Assembly: GCF_000524195.1 (NCBI RefSeq)
Contig: NW_020170406.1
Span: 286,690-350,689, forward strand
Length of the DNA: 64,000 bases
Direction of reading: 5' to 3'
Origin: Echinococcus granulosus
Taxonomy: Eukaryota > Platyhelminthes > Cestoda > Cyclophyllidea > Taeniidae
Shown in pieces: positions 23,137-36,679 of the stretch. A program made the translations under genes and the position numbers. Numbering within the stretch: position 1 is the stretch's first letter; every line of letters starts with the position of its first letter. The notes beneath the pieces were generated by a model that ran no database searches, had not been told where the DNA came from, and saw only the letters and a program-made list of their open reading frames with translations.

Positions 23137-26100
23137 TAGAGATAAAGATGAGGGCACCACATCATTCTCATCTTTCGTAATGCCTTATCCACAATTGCCA
23201 AGGCACTGGTCATTAGCTTTTCTAGGTATTAGATCATCAAGTGCAAAATCGTACAGAATGCTTGGTAATAAAGGTGAGGTAGACAAATGAGTGGATACTC
23301 CCACGTTTGCTTGTTTGCCTTTGAAGCAAAAAAAGATGACTTGAGAAGAAATTGCAAGTTACTGTCTCGTTGAAAAGGATGCTAGTTTGTAGTTGCGGCT
23401 AATTCAACAACCAAGCTGCCTCAGAAGCAAATTTACTAATTCATAGACATTATGTCTAAAGAAGGCATTCACAAAAGGGATTGAGAATCAAGAATTCTTA
23501 CTTCAGTTGTGTGCGTGACAATATATACTTTCTTCATAATAGGGAAGTCTGGTTCTGAATCTGCCTCGTGTCGAAAATCAGTGTAAAAATTTGTCCGAGT
23601 AACTCGTGTTAGCAACTAATTTTAAGTAATTGTCATTTTATTATAACTTGAAACGTGGTTAGACTGGTGATCTAGAGGAATCAGTAACAATGCAGTCAAA
23701 TGAGAAGACAACTGAACAAACTTTCCCAATCGAAATAACCGCAACTCACGGAACAGTGTCTTGACGGTAAATGTTCCCCTAGCTTAAGAGACGAATAGAA
23801 TGTGGACACCCCGAACACCTTACAAAGTAAAAATGTGGATAAATCTATCTCGCCACATGTTGCCTGTAAGAAGACTTTATGACTTGCCAATCGCTCAAAC
23901 TCATAGTAAATTCTATCCCCATCAAGGGATGCAGATCGCAACCATTCGGAAAAAGGGACCATTTAGCTACAGAGGGAAGCGATTGCATAATACCATTAAT
24001 GTTTTTACCCAAATAAATTTACAAATGGTTTACTAATTGTTACTAATAGGTTAAAATCCCATTTGAACACCCCTGCCTTTAGGTTTAGGCCACAGGGTAC
24101 TCGTTAGGTTAGCACTAACTTTCTGGTGGTCTGAGAAATTGTAACTCTATTCATACGATTCAAAAGCCGAAACCTATCATGAAAGAAATTACTACATCCA
24201 AAGAGAAATTATTTGCGCTTTAGCATAGTTTTGAGATAATGTGACCAAGGAAATGTTATTTTACATCACAAACAGACAATGCTGCGCCTGATAAAATGGG
24301 TTCAAATATTATTATTAGGAAGCTTTCACAATGCAACATTTTAAATTCCTCGGGTACTGCAAAGTCAGTGGAAACTAATCACTCTTTTAGCATCTAATCT
24401 AATGGAGAGTAGCACACTAGCATTCCACAATTGTCCCTCCCCCCAAATAATATCGCCTTGTTTATTTCTACCTAGGAACCAAAATAGAAGCGATAAAGCG
24501 AGAACGGCAGAACAAAGCCCACAACCAAATTTGACAAAACATTTAAGGGATAGATTCAGGAAGTCAGTCTTTTACCAAAAGGGACATATGCACATCGTTC
24601 CAATGGCACCACTACAATAATAGTACTCCCGCCTCCAAAACAGTAGACCAGAGGTACATCAATTCATTTTGTCAATGTTAAAGACATTTTTTTAGAATGC
24701 ATCGTGTAGGATCTTTAAACAAGTAGCATAAGAACATTTTTTAGAATCCATAGGCTTGCTCCCCCTTCAAACTCGAATCGAAACATTCAAGTATAAGATG
24801 CTAACGACGGATTACATAAACAACCTCTTGTAAAGAATCAGAGCCCACCCAAACCTATTCTCTAATGAAGCAGCAAGCAACGGCTTGCGGCAATCCGAAG
24901 TACATCGACAAAATAACCTGGGTCTCAAATTAAGCAAGCGAAACATTGTGGAGACAAATAGTTGGGAAGACAAAGATCCAAATATTCCAAAGTGGGGCTC
25001 AACACCTCCCATTGAACAAATTTAGGACCATTCACACGCACATGTTCTATTGGCCACCAGCGGTAATGAGGTTAACTAAAAGAATAGCTCAGTGAAGAGG
25101 ACCTGTCTTATAGCAAATCCCCACTAATGGAAGCCACAGGTGGCACTCAAGATAGCAGCTGCAAAAACACGGCTTAATACATCCGCCACTAAGGTCTATC
25201 TGTCTGACAGAAATATTTATAACGACTTATGGAAGTTGAGGCAGTTAGCTTACAATTAGTCGTTTCAGTGGAACTGCAAATTACGAAGTCACATCGAAGA
25301 AATGGACATAACTAATCAATTCACGTGGATGGCAGTGTTGCATCTCACACTCACATTTGTGCCGCTTAAAAGTCAAGTTATCAAACTCTCAACAGCCACC
25401 TGCTTCTGAAAAGCTGACAGTACGTCACGGCAATATGTCGATCTGCACCATTCACCAGAGGCTTACTGCTATCATCTGCAGCCATTCAGTGAAACAGCTA
25501 GCCAGCGGATGGATACAGGGTGAAAAAAAGAAGGAGAGAGAAGGAGACGAATCGACGGGAAAACAAAAGGGCCTTCAGAAGTATAGAGATTTGGTCATGC
25601 AAGCAGTCAAACGGATTGACTCCCAGGCAGTGAGACAGACTAAAGTCGGCATAAGAGGAGTAAAGTTATAAGCAGAATTGGAGGGAGAGGTAGAGGAAGG
25701 GTGCGACGTGGTGAAGATGTGTGTGTACGTGCACTGTGTGGCGTAGTGCGATACAACGCCGTGTGGAGGGGTTCGGCACAACGTGAAGGATGTGAGGAGG
25801 GATGTGATGAAATAGTGCTATGCTAGTCACAGCAATGCCACCCCGATGGCCACAACCAAGGAGGAACGCAAAGCTGCAGATGTGCCTCAACCCACTCTCG
25901 TGCTCCTCGGTGACAAGGCCTAGTCGAGTTCCGCCCTTTCCATTCCAGCCTGCACATTAGACGCTATTGTGTGATGTGCGTGCTTGTTTCGGAAGCAGAA
26001 TCTCTAGCTGAATCTTCACATCTTAGTAGTTAAAGAGAAAAGACGCTGAGATGAAATGAGACTGCTGACTAGGTCACGGAAGGCCTAATAGTCTCTGGTT

Positions 26101-28922
26101 CCCACTCCATTGATTGTGTGGCAATCCGCATAAAAGGGGCATCTGAAAAATGGAAATCTGCGGGCTTCTGCCTCTACCGACATTGAAGTATGTATGCATT
26201 AACTTGATGCAGTAATAGTTCACCTAGCAAGGAACTGCTTATGTAAGAATCCCACATAAGTCACTGTGTTGAGGTACAAAAAAATGGTCCTCCTTCTATG
26301 TGGAGATTGAGCGTTTTATGCTTGTTTCTCTACCACGGCTGATTTTAGTCCACCTGATCACTTGTGATGGCTGATAGGAAAGAAAGAGACGTTGAAAGTC
26401 AGCGTCGCTGCATCTCTGTGAGATAGAAACGAGTATCCAATCTCATGATAGAGGGAATCGAAGATAGATTACAGGAGATCCCATGTGGCCCTTGATGTCT
26501 TGACTTCTTGCTTGTTAGTACATGCTGCCACATTGCATAAATCTCAACTAACTTTAAGTCGTGCCCAGATATCATTGATTTAAACACAAAGACGAATTTA
26601 CATAAATCATTTAGGCATTTGCAACTTTGGCACTGTAAGTGGTGGAATGGCGGTTTTGCGTGCAATTTTCGGCAAAGGTCGGCTTTGTGGATGAGATCAG
26701 GCACTGCAATACGTTTCTTTGCAGATAAAATTAATTGTAGCAATGGATACTGTTAGTGAACAATGAAGTCTTAAGAATGCCTGTGCACCAATGGTAAGGA
26801 TTGTTGGTATGACGTAGGTAAATTTATTTGGACCGAATTACAAGTAAATGCTTGATTATTTTCTGCTAAATTACAGTCCCTCTAGCATTTGCCGCAGAGG
26901 CAGTGAAGTATTCCAGGTTCTGGTATTTGATGGCACTGTCAAAATGACGACGGAGAAATTCAGTGGTTGAGGAGACGATGGCATTTATTTACCGCAGTCA
27001 CTTGTGATAAAATTGGTTGAGTTGTGCAATGACAAGCTTTCTATATATGCTGGAAGTGGTTTCATCGTTGAGTGTGAGTTGTAGAATTAAGCATTTTGAA
27101 AAATATTAGTAAATCCTGTCCTAATTTGTGACAGGGCAATGGTTACTGCAGCCACCTGTAGAATGAGTGAAGGAGGTCTATCAAGTGGCATCAGGAAAAT
27201 AAGCACTCTTTTCCATCTATCCTTTCATCATGCATGCATCTAACCTTTGTCCATCCAACCACACCAACACCTTTCCCTGTGCCAAATGTTCTGCTTTCTT
27301 AAAATGCGTACATTATTGAACTTTTGGAAGAAAATGCATTTACCACTTTTGAAGAATCACGAATGAAATGTGTGTATGTGGCCTATCTTTAACACTCAAA
27401 TGGCTTTTCATGCCTAAGTAAAGTGATTTTCGTGATGAAGTGCAATCCTCCAAAGTGTATCCTAAGTATCCTCTTAGGTGAATTTCAATGTTGATCATGA
27501 CAAAAACATGATTTGATGTGTTGTATATGGTTAAGCCAAAGAAAAGAACGGGATTGTATAAAACAAAGAGACTACGAAAAATGGATGTGTCAGCCGTATT
27601 GGTTGTGATCTGGAGGCGTATACACGCTATGATACTCCTCCAACAGCCAGACTGTGGTATAAGAAGTTGGTTACATCTATTAAAGTTAATGGTGCTAATT
27701 ATAGTTGGGACCTATTTGCAATGTTTATGAAGAAGTGGCTAAAAGGGAGAGCATTAATGCGAAGCCCCTTTACTAGAAAGATAATTGCCATGCCGTCCAG
27801 ACTTTTGTGAATATACGAGCTTTCGCCTTTACCTTCGCAATCGCTTACATCGTAATTTGTTGCGTCTATTTCTACCGTATGCTCGTTGCTCTTTTTTTTC
27901 CTTAGGATACATACAGCCTCATGAGAGGAGCTGCTAGGTTCGGAGTACTATAAGTTTATCTGTTGATCTTGTCATTGCATCGCCCTGTTTGACAGAACTC
28001 TGCGCTTTGCATTCGAGACGGTTCATCTTCATCTGTCGCGGGGTTATTTGTCATTTCGATGCATCGTCCTATCGAGTGTGCCACCATTCAGCTTTTATTT
28101 CTTCAATGTTTTTAATTGAGTTGCACGCCTTTCCAGTTTTCGGCACTTCATCGTTCCCAACATGAGGAGGTCAAGTCAATCGGAAACGAAAGAGAAGGGT
28201 GACTAACGGAAGGGAAGAGGAAAGGTGGGTGGATGGTGGAGTTTTGACAAAGTGGTGAGGTAAAATGAATGCACCAAAATACTAGGCAAGCACTCAAAAG
28301 ACAAGCGGACAGAAAAAAGTCTTACTCGGTGCAATTTAAAGCTGTCTACCTATTCGACTAGAAGGTCTAGGTACGAGAAGAGGATGAGATGAATGTACCT
28401 GCACACATGCGCACACAGTGACCACAACAAAACAGTGATGTGAATTGAGAAGAAAGGAGCACAATTTTATCCGTTTGTGCGGGACATTACTTAAATCGCT
28501 TGTTTAAATGGACATGGAACCGAAATGGGCAATGACACATGAACTCGGACAAACACACACTCAGAGACGAAGAGATGGACAGACAGACATAGTAAAAACA
28601 GTAAAAAAGGGTTAACGACGGAAGTACACATTCTTGCCTGTTTCTGTGGAGAGCCATAAATGAGGTGAGCAGGTAGCAGTTCAGCTTGACTACGAAGTGC
28701 AGACGATATATCGCACAGTAGGAACTGGGATCAAGTTGCCCACCTTCAATTTCAAGGGGACAAATGGAGGAGTTGCTGGTGTAGGAGGAAGTGTATTCGT
28801 TGCAGGGTAGCTTGGAATAAACTGGAGTTCCATGAAGGAAGAAAAAAAAGTTCATTGTGAGTTCTAGAATATAAAAGACTAAACTAAAGCAAAATGTGGT
28901 CATTAGCAAACTACTTCATCGT

Positions 28923-28941
28923 GTAGTCTAGTCTAGTCTAC
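28923..28941 (+). repeat. Short GTCTA tandem repeat
   Basis: Three to four consecutive GTCTA units (tagtctagtctagtctac). Confidence 0.8.
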
Positions 28942-29299
28942 GACTAATGTGGTCTGTGACATGAGTCATTAATCATCCAATCATGTTACCTGTCGCTTGG
29001 CACTGAGGTAAAAGTGCAAGTGAACAATGGCTGATGAGCATTAAAAAAGAAGGAGGGATTGGCGATGATTGATAAAATGGAACTCCAGAACAGTTTGTTT
29101 GCTGGAGAATGAGTTAGGTGGAGTGGGAGTTGAAGGAGGTTTAAAGTTGTGTTAGAAGGAGGAGGTAAATTTGAGAAAAATTCTTATGAATCTTTCTGGA
29201 TGCCCTACGATTCGGAGTGTTTTGGCAGACCCATAAAGGCTCCAATTGTTATCTTTCCCTTTAACTACTGATACAAGCTAAGCTTTCCATTCTTTCCAG

Positions 29300-29839
29300 C
29301 ATAAAGGCACATCTCGAATGATTCCTAGAATTGGCGATACTGGTGGGAGTCTCGGTGGCATTACGCGAACGCAAATACTTTGCGAACAACTTCGACGCCT
29401 ATTGTACGCTAAGTGGTGTCTCACAGTGCGGACATCACCCAGAACCCGTACCGATCCACACTGCCCCAACATTCACAAGGTGTATCGACATATTGAGAAA
29501 TGTACAGGAGGAGTGAACCATAAGCTGCCTCAACGTGCTCCCGCCACTCACCTTGCTACCCATTTTGACAGTTGTTAAGACCGACAGTGTGGAGTGTGTG
29601 AACCCTTGAAATACGCACTGGAATAGCGATTCTGTCCAATCGAGAGAAAAGGCGGGCAATTAAACCGCGAAATCATACTGACAAGGGGACAAAGAAGTGA
29701 AGTTGGCATATCGGACCTTCATTTTCTGGGAATGGAGCATGCAACTCAGTGTGCCAAGTATTTTGAGGGCGACATCTACACAGAGGCCAGTTCCGTGGAG
29801 CAGTACCCCTACACCATTATGCAATATGCTATTTCGTGA
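29300..29839 (+). pseudogene. TAZ-KIX gene copy A, broken
   Basis: Aligns codon by codon with the intact copy at 52733-53367. A CTTTCCAG acceptor is retained upstream, but the start ATG is replaced by ATA AAG. In-frame TAA (29576-29578), TAG (29624-29626) and TGA (29837-29839) interrupt the frame. The zinc ligands at the positions of C73 and C78 of the intact copy are His and Arg (VNHKLPQR). The segment containing the KIX intron and the following AGAP turn is deleted, so GQRSEV runs directly into GISDLHFLGMEHA. Many differences from the intact copy are at third codon positions (for example HIEKCTGGVNHKLP against HIENCTAEVNCKLP), so the lineage was under protein constraint before it decayed. 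Confidence 0.88.
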
Positions 29840-32744
29840 TTCGGACTATTGGAGAAAGATTGGCTGTTATAAAAAAGCAAATCTGCGGACTCTGTGGAAA
29901 CTGGCTGTTATTATGTTTTTACATATGTGGGTGATGGAGTAGTTGGAAGGCAAAGGTAAGACTTTGCTATGTGATATTAAACATAATTAGCGCATCTACG
30001 ACAGCGTTGTTGTGTTTTGCTATTCCACTGTAATCCGCTCCGAGTTTTCCGTGCTTAAGCGTTAAGTCATGCACATCACAATGATGTATCCTCTCCTTAC
30101 TGCATTAAGACGAAATTTCCAATTTGTCTTCGCTTCTATATTTAGTATTTATTTAAAGCCTTCGGATTGACTGTAGGCTGTAGCTATACTGTAATGTATA
30201 TTTCGTCTGAGGACGAAGTGGTGAAGAGTGTTGAGGAAGAGACTTAAAGGCTAGCAAATTAATTTCTTTAAACCAAGGTTATTTCACTAAATTAGTGGCA
30301 AGTATGCTTTCCGTCAGCCATGAGCACAATAGGTCTTGCCTTCCACTAAGGTTGGGTATGTTGCTATAGCGCAAGTAGTGCATTTGCTTCCATCCACTAC
30401 TTTGTTGTTCAAGAAATGGCAGAGGTAGGATCCGTGGAGGTTTAAATCATAGAAATGCACACGAGCAATATGAATGTCTAAACGTTGTTAGGGAGCTACT
30501 GTAGCTGTGGAGCCCATTATGGTACTTGTAATTGCACCTCCTCTCCAATCCGCTTTCAAAATAACTCTGACGGCAGTTTACAGTTGCAAAGGAATATTTA
30601 TCAGCTGGGACACTAGAAAACAGGTCATTAGAAAGTTTCATTATGCATTTTGCCTTCAGTGAATTTCCGCTTCGACTATCTTCCTCAAATCATTCATTTA
30701 CTTAGTGAAAGTAACAGTTTTCTGCATTTGGCTAGAGATTGTGTAGAAGCAGAAACAACCGGAATTGCACAGTCACATCAGCCAAATCTTAAATTCATGG
30801 AATCTTTTTACAAATTGTACATAATCTCGTGCATTCATGCTTTGGAGGTTCGGAAAACTAATTGGAAGCCCATTAGATCTTAGTGAAAGGACACAGTTGG
30901 CTGCAGCTAATTTGCGTATCTACATTTTGAGAAATACATTTCCTCAATTTATCTTTTGTTCCCTTCCACCAATTGCTAAGGTGTAGAGTGAGGTGATTAG
31001 GAAATGGACAAGAGTAGCAACATATCGGACTGCAGCATGTCCTACTAATGCTGGTTAAGTTGGCCCGTTTCACCATTGGTCGACTTTTACGAAAATGATA
31101 CGCGAAGGAGAGGCTTGCTCGGTAGGCTGTTCTACGAAACCTGCTGTAGAAAGCGGCACGGACATCCAGGTAATACACACACCCAGTGAACAAATCAGGC
31201 TGAAATTGTTAGTCTCCATTTGATCGCTGACTGGTTTTTGTTAGAAATGACTGACTGAATGGTGAGCAGGAACGCGTATTTTGCTCTCCCTTAACAATGT
31301 TTACGATTAAACAAAATTAAACTGGCTGTAGACGGAGCGTAGGAGTCTCTTTCGTCACTCATTTGGCGTTTGCCTGAACGAATTAGCAAATAGTTGCCCT
31401 CATTACTAGATAGACAAATTACGAGTTAACTTTCCATCTATCCTTGAAAACCGCATGATTCTGCAGACTGTGTTGCTCAATTCCAAGTTAGTTCCTAGTG
31501 GAAAGGGAAGATATCATCAAACCTAAATTTCTGAAGATACCTCCCAACTTCAAGGCGGTCAACCGTGATCGACAGCAGTAGAGTGGTTACCCTCCACAAC
31601 CTCAGTCATATATACAGCCAGTGCAAATTTCTGACACCAAGTACGTGTGTTCTGGTTACCGCTTATCAAATTCTCGCTTCACTTCTGGACACATTCCCTC
31701 TCTCAACACCGTGCATTAATCATGCTACCTGAGAATTCGTGAAGAAACTCCTAGCCGTACTCCTTTCTTTCCATAGCATAATTTATTACCCAATTCAATT
31801 CATTTCCCAATCGAAAATAAAAAGCTCTTCATCATCAGCCCTGTATATCAGGGCATCGGGACATCCATATCCATCGACAAAGTCGACAAATGCGAGTTCA
31901 AAAAATGTCAATTTTACCAAAATCTAATACACAACGATAGCAGGCCATTCAATACCACTGCCTTTCTCTGCACCCCCAGAGCTGTCGACAGTGGAGACTT
32001 GGAAGTTCAACACAGCGCAATGGTCTACACTATGATGCAATGCGAAGCGTACTCAGGCATTTGAAGCATTGTACTGCAGAATAGAGTTGTCGTATGCTGC
32101 ACTGCGTTTCATTTCGATGGATAACTAAGCGTTGGATGAATTGAACCAGTGATTTATCAGTGTCATGCTGCAGATAAACCAACATTCACATCTGCCAACT
32201 GTTCTAATAAGCTTCACGTTCACTCGCCTCAGTAGACACGCTAACATATCTGCAGTTGACAATAAGCAACTTGAACTGGCCAGTAGTTCAAATGCATCCT
32301 GAAATGTTCTCAATCACGAATCGCATTCTACAATGGAATTGCATGCCATCACATGCCAACATTTGACACAATATGTCAACATTCGACAATCACTGACCAG
32401 ATTCGAGCATTTGCGCTTGTGCAATGTGCTACAAAGCCGTGATTGGTCATTGACTTGCTGCCGCATGAATGCCACCATCTCCTTGAATGCATGGTCCTCC
32501 AGATTCAACGATAGCTCGGCATTGCAGAACTGCCCACTTTCTGTTCTTTCCAATTTATGCTGCTGATGAACTAAGTGTAGCACATCCTTCTAAGCAAGAT
32601 CAACTTTAAATAGACATTCGTTACATGTGAACCGCTAGTCTAACGTCGCCTTATCTTCCGTATAGTGTAGAGCCTTCACTATGACAGTGGTAACACCAAC
32701 AGCTGATGGGGTTACTGCCTTTTCTGACTGAACTTACGAAGTTT
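29840..32744. other. Non-coding stretch downstream of copy A
   Basis: The first ~150 bases still resemble the sequence 3' of the intact copy at 53367 (ggaagRcaaRg.. shared). Beyond that there is no supported feature. A minus-strand frame at 32125-32313 begins MRTFQDAFELL and resembles one at 51121-51321 (MRDVQKAFLLL), perhaps another shared duplicated segment. Confidence 0.4.
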
Positions 32745-32860
32745 AAACCCTTGTCTGTGCCAACATCTCCATCAGATGCGACTGCTGCTCAAATACAAGT
32801 TCCACCTGCCATAAGTCAATAATGATAGCATTTGCCTTGTCGAAATTGAGATGAATACGC
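32745..32860 (+). repeat. Shared block F3, copy 1
   Basis: Similar to 51465-51575 and 59500-59600: a core reading ctgtgccaac-atc/acg, then a gatgcgactgctgct-like stretch and tcgaaatt/tcaaaat at the end. In one frame it reads SVPTSPSDATAAQ. It lies downstream of TAZ-KIX copy A, as the other two lie downstream of copies D and E. Confidence 0.5.
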
Positions 32861-33839
32861 ATCTGTAAGTGCAAATGCGTTGGTGCTCATTGATGACCTG
32901 CTAGCTTTCTTTGGCCTTTGGATTGCAGAAATGTTGAAAGGATTGGCTAGTGGACCACAAGTGGTCCCAATCATACACGAAGTGAGAAAATGTGCACTCC
33001 CTGTGCTGGAGAGCTTATTCAGCTTCATATTCATGTGGCAGCAGTCAATTAGAATAAACAGATAAAAAAGTTTTTGGCAGTGTTGTCACTGTTGCAAAAC
33101 TGACTGTCTAAATCAAATTTCAAGCGTTAAAACAACAGGATTCCCAAATACGAGGTCCTGTCTGGAAACGAGTCATGGTTCAATTAGAAGACAAGGGTCA
33201 TCAAATGATCCATGTAGCCATTATTATAACCAGAGTGGATAGGATAAACATGGAACAAATATTCACTAACACGCGGTACGAGAGGCAAGGGCGTGTTGTG
33301 AGCCGCCATCTGCCAACGTGACCGATTGGTGTGGATTAGTCGGATGACTAAGGCAAGTACATAGCGCTAAACTTTTAAACACCTATAATAGCTTTATCGT
33401 GGTAACAAGGTCTTAATGAATGGCACTAGCATCTAGGTTGCGTGTTAATATAGAGCCGAGGCACCGTGCGTGAATCAGCCTCAGAAGAGCCAACGAGAGA
33501 TAGAAAAGGTATTGAACGGGAGGCTTTAAGGCCCATGCTAAACAAGTTGGCTATGTGAGACAAGTCCTCAAATTATCCCTGTTGCCCTTACACGCTTCTC
33601 TCCCTCTCTACACTGACATCGTGCATAACGCTTCACTAAGGCTGTTTAGAATGGGGACAGTTTACCACATCCAGATTTGCCCTCACCGAGACCCTGTGTA
33701 ACAACCTAGGCATCAATTCTATCTGCATGCATGCATTGAAGTCAGTTGCACCCACTCATACATGGGATGCAGCCACCTAACGTGCTATCTTTTTTACACT
33801 ACCTTAGTTTACAAATCGAGGAAAACTAATACTAATAAA

Positions 33840-34290
33840 ACGGTTAAGTTTGTGTATGGCCTGTGTTCTGTCCGGACACGAATTAAGGCGACTTGGACAT
33901 GGTTGTATCAATGGTGGGTGATGCCCTAGTCTCCTGCACGCATGCGGCTGTCACTTTGCGATCGGGTCTTCTTGCACTAGGTAGGCAGACCTGTGAACAA
34001 ATGGCAAAAAAATTGCACATTGTTGGTTTTTTACTCCTAAAGGCACAATAGAGTAAAGTGTAGTTTGGATTATCTCAAGTGTGAGTGCTGCATTGACTTG
34101 CCCTAGTTGTAGAAGTAGAGAACGCGGAATCTGGGATGCTAACGACGAATAAAGGTAAAGTTTAGCAATTCTAGTGGTCCTCAGATGAAGGCATCCAAAT
34201 ATACAAGGATTTGGAAGCGGTTGGGAATCAAGAAAGATGGGTTGCAGGCTTTTGCTTGTGGAAACGATGCCAGCAATCCTTTAGAAAACC
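33840..34290 (+). pseudogene. Shared block F2, copy 1 (decayed exons)
   Basis: Similar to 62380-62760. A THAAVT..RQTCEQMAKKL-like exon end is followed by a 37-nt interval ending in TAG, matching the 38-nt intron of the other copy, but its donor is GC-ACAT rather than GTGAGT. The following segment (cgacgaataaag ... cctcagatgaag ... aaatatacaaggat) aligns with 62630-62700 but has stops. Identity of the parent protein is unknown. Confidence 0.5.
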
Positions 34291-34499
34291 TCTCTGTTTT
34301 CACAATTTGTATAATAATTGTTTGAGTCCCGAGATGTTACTTTTGATAAAATAGCATCACCTCGTTTGTGGACCACATAAATATGCTACAAGCAGTCTGA
34401 TCGCCACATAGGAAAATCACTTTATAAATACATATTCATGCGTCACCATCAATTTTTCGCTATGGCTTAATAGCACAGTGAAGCCGCGCATCATTTCAA

Positions 34500-34740
34500 C
34501 AATTACATTTTCAAATTCTTAGGTGATTTTATTCAGCAAATCTTTGGATTACGGTTTTGTGGCAGGAGATTCTGCAGGTAATGTCAGCGCACGATTGGGA
34601 GACAGTAAGTGATGGCAATGAGGTGCAAGTACCAGTTTGTGTAGCAAAGAAGGGGTAGTGGATTGTGCAGCTTACAGTTCAACTCTGCAAGCATGCATCT
34701 TCTGCATAATCAGGTAAATAAGCCATCCTAAATGATTGGG
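34500..34740 (+). repeat. Shared block F2, second segment, copy 1
   Basis: Resembles 62960-63160: ttgtggcag...ctctgcag/ctctgcaac, then gtagcaaag and, near the end, a tcttc..taatcaggtaaat stretch shared in the same order. No frame is open in both copies. Confidence 0.45.
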
Positions 34741-35469
34741 TAGAAATGGCAATAAGTGTCCGCTACACCTTATTATCTCTTTCTCCCCTTAATTCACCCA
34801 TAAACCTTCAAATGAGCAGCATTGCATAAAGTGTGGAACGAGTAGAAGTGCACGGGTAACAGCCGAAATTGCAAGACCATCTTTACATCTCTCTTCTAAT
34901 AGTTATTTATGTGTATATATTTTCTCCTCTGTCTACGACGTAGATATATTTGAAGGTGGCAGAAGCCAAAGGTTGGTTCCGGTTAATTTTGTTGTCTAGA
35001 GAAAGTAGCTGGCACGATTGAGGGTATCCAGAGCAGCGGACGAATTTGTTCACATGAAGCTGGCGTAGCTAGGAGGGAGACAGAAGTGGACACTGTGTTA
35101 GGTATTGGTTGTGACTAGACGATGGCATTAACTGAATGTGAAGTGGCGATTGGTGCATATCCACAGTAGCACTAGAGTCTGATGCTTGAGTCAGCTAACT
35201 ATCACAGCTCGTTGAGAAGAGGCATTTCTATTCATGACGCCTTCACGCCATCTTGTTTCTACTCGACTACACGGACTTGCTTTCATCCAAAAGGCGGAAG
35301 AATTGGAAATGAGATGACAGTAGAGGAAAATCGACTTAGGTTTGGAGAGAGATCGTTTCTTATGCCAAATAGTGCCTGAGGCCGCAATTAACTAACCCTG
35401 CATTTAACTAAGAGCAGAAGTCTTGGTGAAAACAGTCAAATGAGCAGCGTCGGCTTGAGAGATATTTGG

Positions 35470-35569
35470 NNNNNNNNNNNNNNNNNNNNNNNNNNNNNNN
35501 NNNNNNNNNNNNNNNNNNNNNNNNNNNNNNNNNNNNNNNNNNNNNNNNNNNNNNNNNNNNNNNNNNNNN
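35470..35569. other. Assembly gap (100 N)
   Basis: Exactly 100 undetermined bases, the conventional placeholder for a gap of unknown size. Any frame read through it is meaningless. Confidence 0.99.
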
Positions 35570-35682
35570 CATACCGTGCACCATCCCATTTGAGACCTGT
35601 CGAGCCGAATCCAATCACCCAATTCCAACGATACAACTTGCACAAACTTCCTTAATAGTACCTCAGGCCGTATGATCTAGTG
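35570..35682 (+). repeat. Inverted-repeat arm, left (abuts the gap)
   Basis: 113 bases that are the reverse complement of 38235-38347 with one visible mismatch. The arm starts at the first base after the N gap, so its true extent on that side is unknown. Confidence 0.93.
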
Positions 35683-35859
35683 CGATTTCGTTTGAAAAGA
35701 TATTCAGGTAAAATCACGTCCTCCACTTCTTACGAGCGGGTGCAAATAAGCCATTTAGTAGATATCCCGCAAAATATAGCTGACAAGGATGCTTTGAATC
35801 TCGTTTGTAGCTATCGCTGACCCGTAGGTGTCAGTTCATGTAGGAAATGCGGTTGTGGT

Positions 35860-36315
35860 GGAATTAGCCCTCAAATCTAATCTTCCGTAAGTGATTTTGA
35901 AATGAAGGATGCACTCAGGAGCTGCTTTAATGAAATGAGCTGCCGACGGTAACAGTGGGAATATAGGGGTAGCTAATTGAGGCCTTGGGCATTTCTTGTC
36001 ATCAGCAACGACCTCCATCCCGACCTTAGTCGGTTTTCCATCTACCCTAACTGCAATTTATTGCTTTTCAAGATATGCAGAAGAAACCAATGATGATTTG
36101 ATGATTGTTGATTTCTGAGGTAGCCTCAAGTCCTTACAGTGGGGATTTCTCCTTAGTAAAGAGGCGTAGTTGGTTTCCCTACGAAATGCCAAGTTCACAT
36201 TGGACGAGATGTTTATAGCATTTGAAATGCATCCGAGGATGGTGTCAGTAAGCGGATGTCCGTACAAAGATGCGAGCATAGGCGATGTCACGTCTGAAGG
36301 ACCTTCATTGAACAC
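35860..36315 (-). pseudogene. Duplicated segment downstream of TAZ-KIX gene B, copy 1
   Basis: Similar to 38810-39090 in the same orientation. One minus-strand frame at 36058-36315 reads LYGHPLTDTILGCISNAINI...NVNLAF, resembling RYSGQAVILSGLSCVVSAI...INPAAF of the other copy. Further down, PTVT..S....PSFQ....IRF is shared, but this copy has stops in that frame. May be former C-terminal exons of the TAZ-KIX gene just upstream or a separate unit. Confidence 0.4.
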
Positions 36316-36679
36316 GTAAAATCCTCCGTGAGTGGATGACTACGAACTCGTTCAAAAGCAAAAATAAGGTAAAATCAAATCATCCCTTTCCATAAAGCAC
36401 AGCCAACGCAGATGCCATAGGTCCCAATCATGCTCATCATTAACCAGTATGCGTCATTTCATTTAGAATATTTAAGTGTGGTCGAAACAGCCCCGAAGAG
36501 GAAAACCACAAAGCTAGCAAATGGGTATATTATCATGTAAAATTGAATCGAATTTTGGGAGCACAATCGAAAGCGTTTGCAAAATCAACGACTCTAGTGT
36601 GTACATCTAGGCATGGAAGACTCGGTAGACACAGATGAAGATTCAACAAATCTCGTCAGAGCAGAGTTGATACTGAACA

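Larger units (their letters stand above)
19701..29290. other. Intergenic stretch without a supported gene
   Basis: About 9.6 kb with no recognised protein domain. It holds a purine-rich tract at about 23089-23136 and a short GTCTA tandem at 28923-28941. A proline-rich minus-strand frame near 28695-28833 (MELQFIPSYPATNT...) could be an isolated exon but lacks a convincing donor. Confidence 0.45.

Noticed and set aside
28487..28909. Longest minus-strand frame in the left half (140 codons)
   Set aside because: Low-complexity, hydrophobic and Ser/Cys rich without domain or splice support; another frame here looks more protein-like but only over 46 codons.
29435..29659. Minus-strand frame over copy A (and 49524-49709 over copy D)
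   Set aside because: Antisense of the pseudogene copies.
35404..35675. Open frames running through the N gap
   Set aside because: N bases were read as unknown residues; not real coding evidence.
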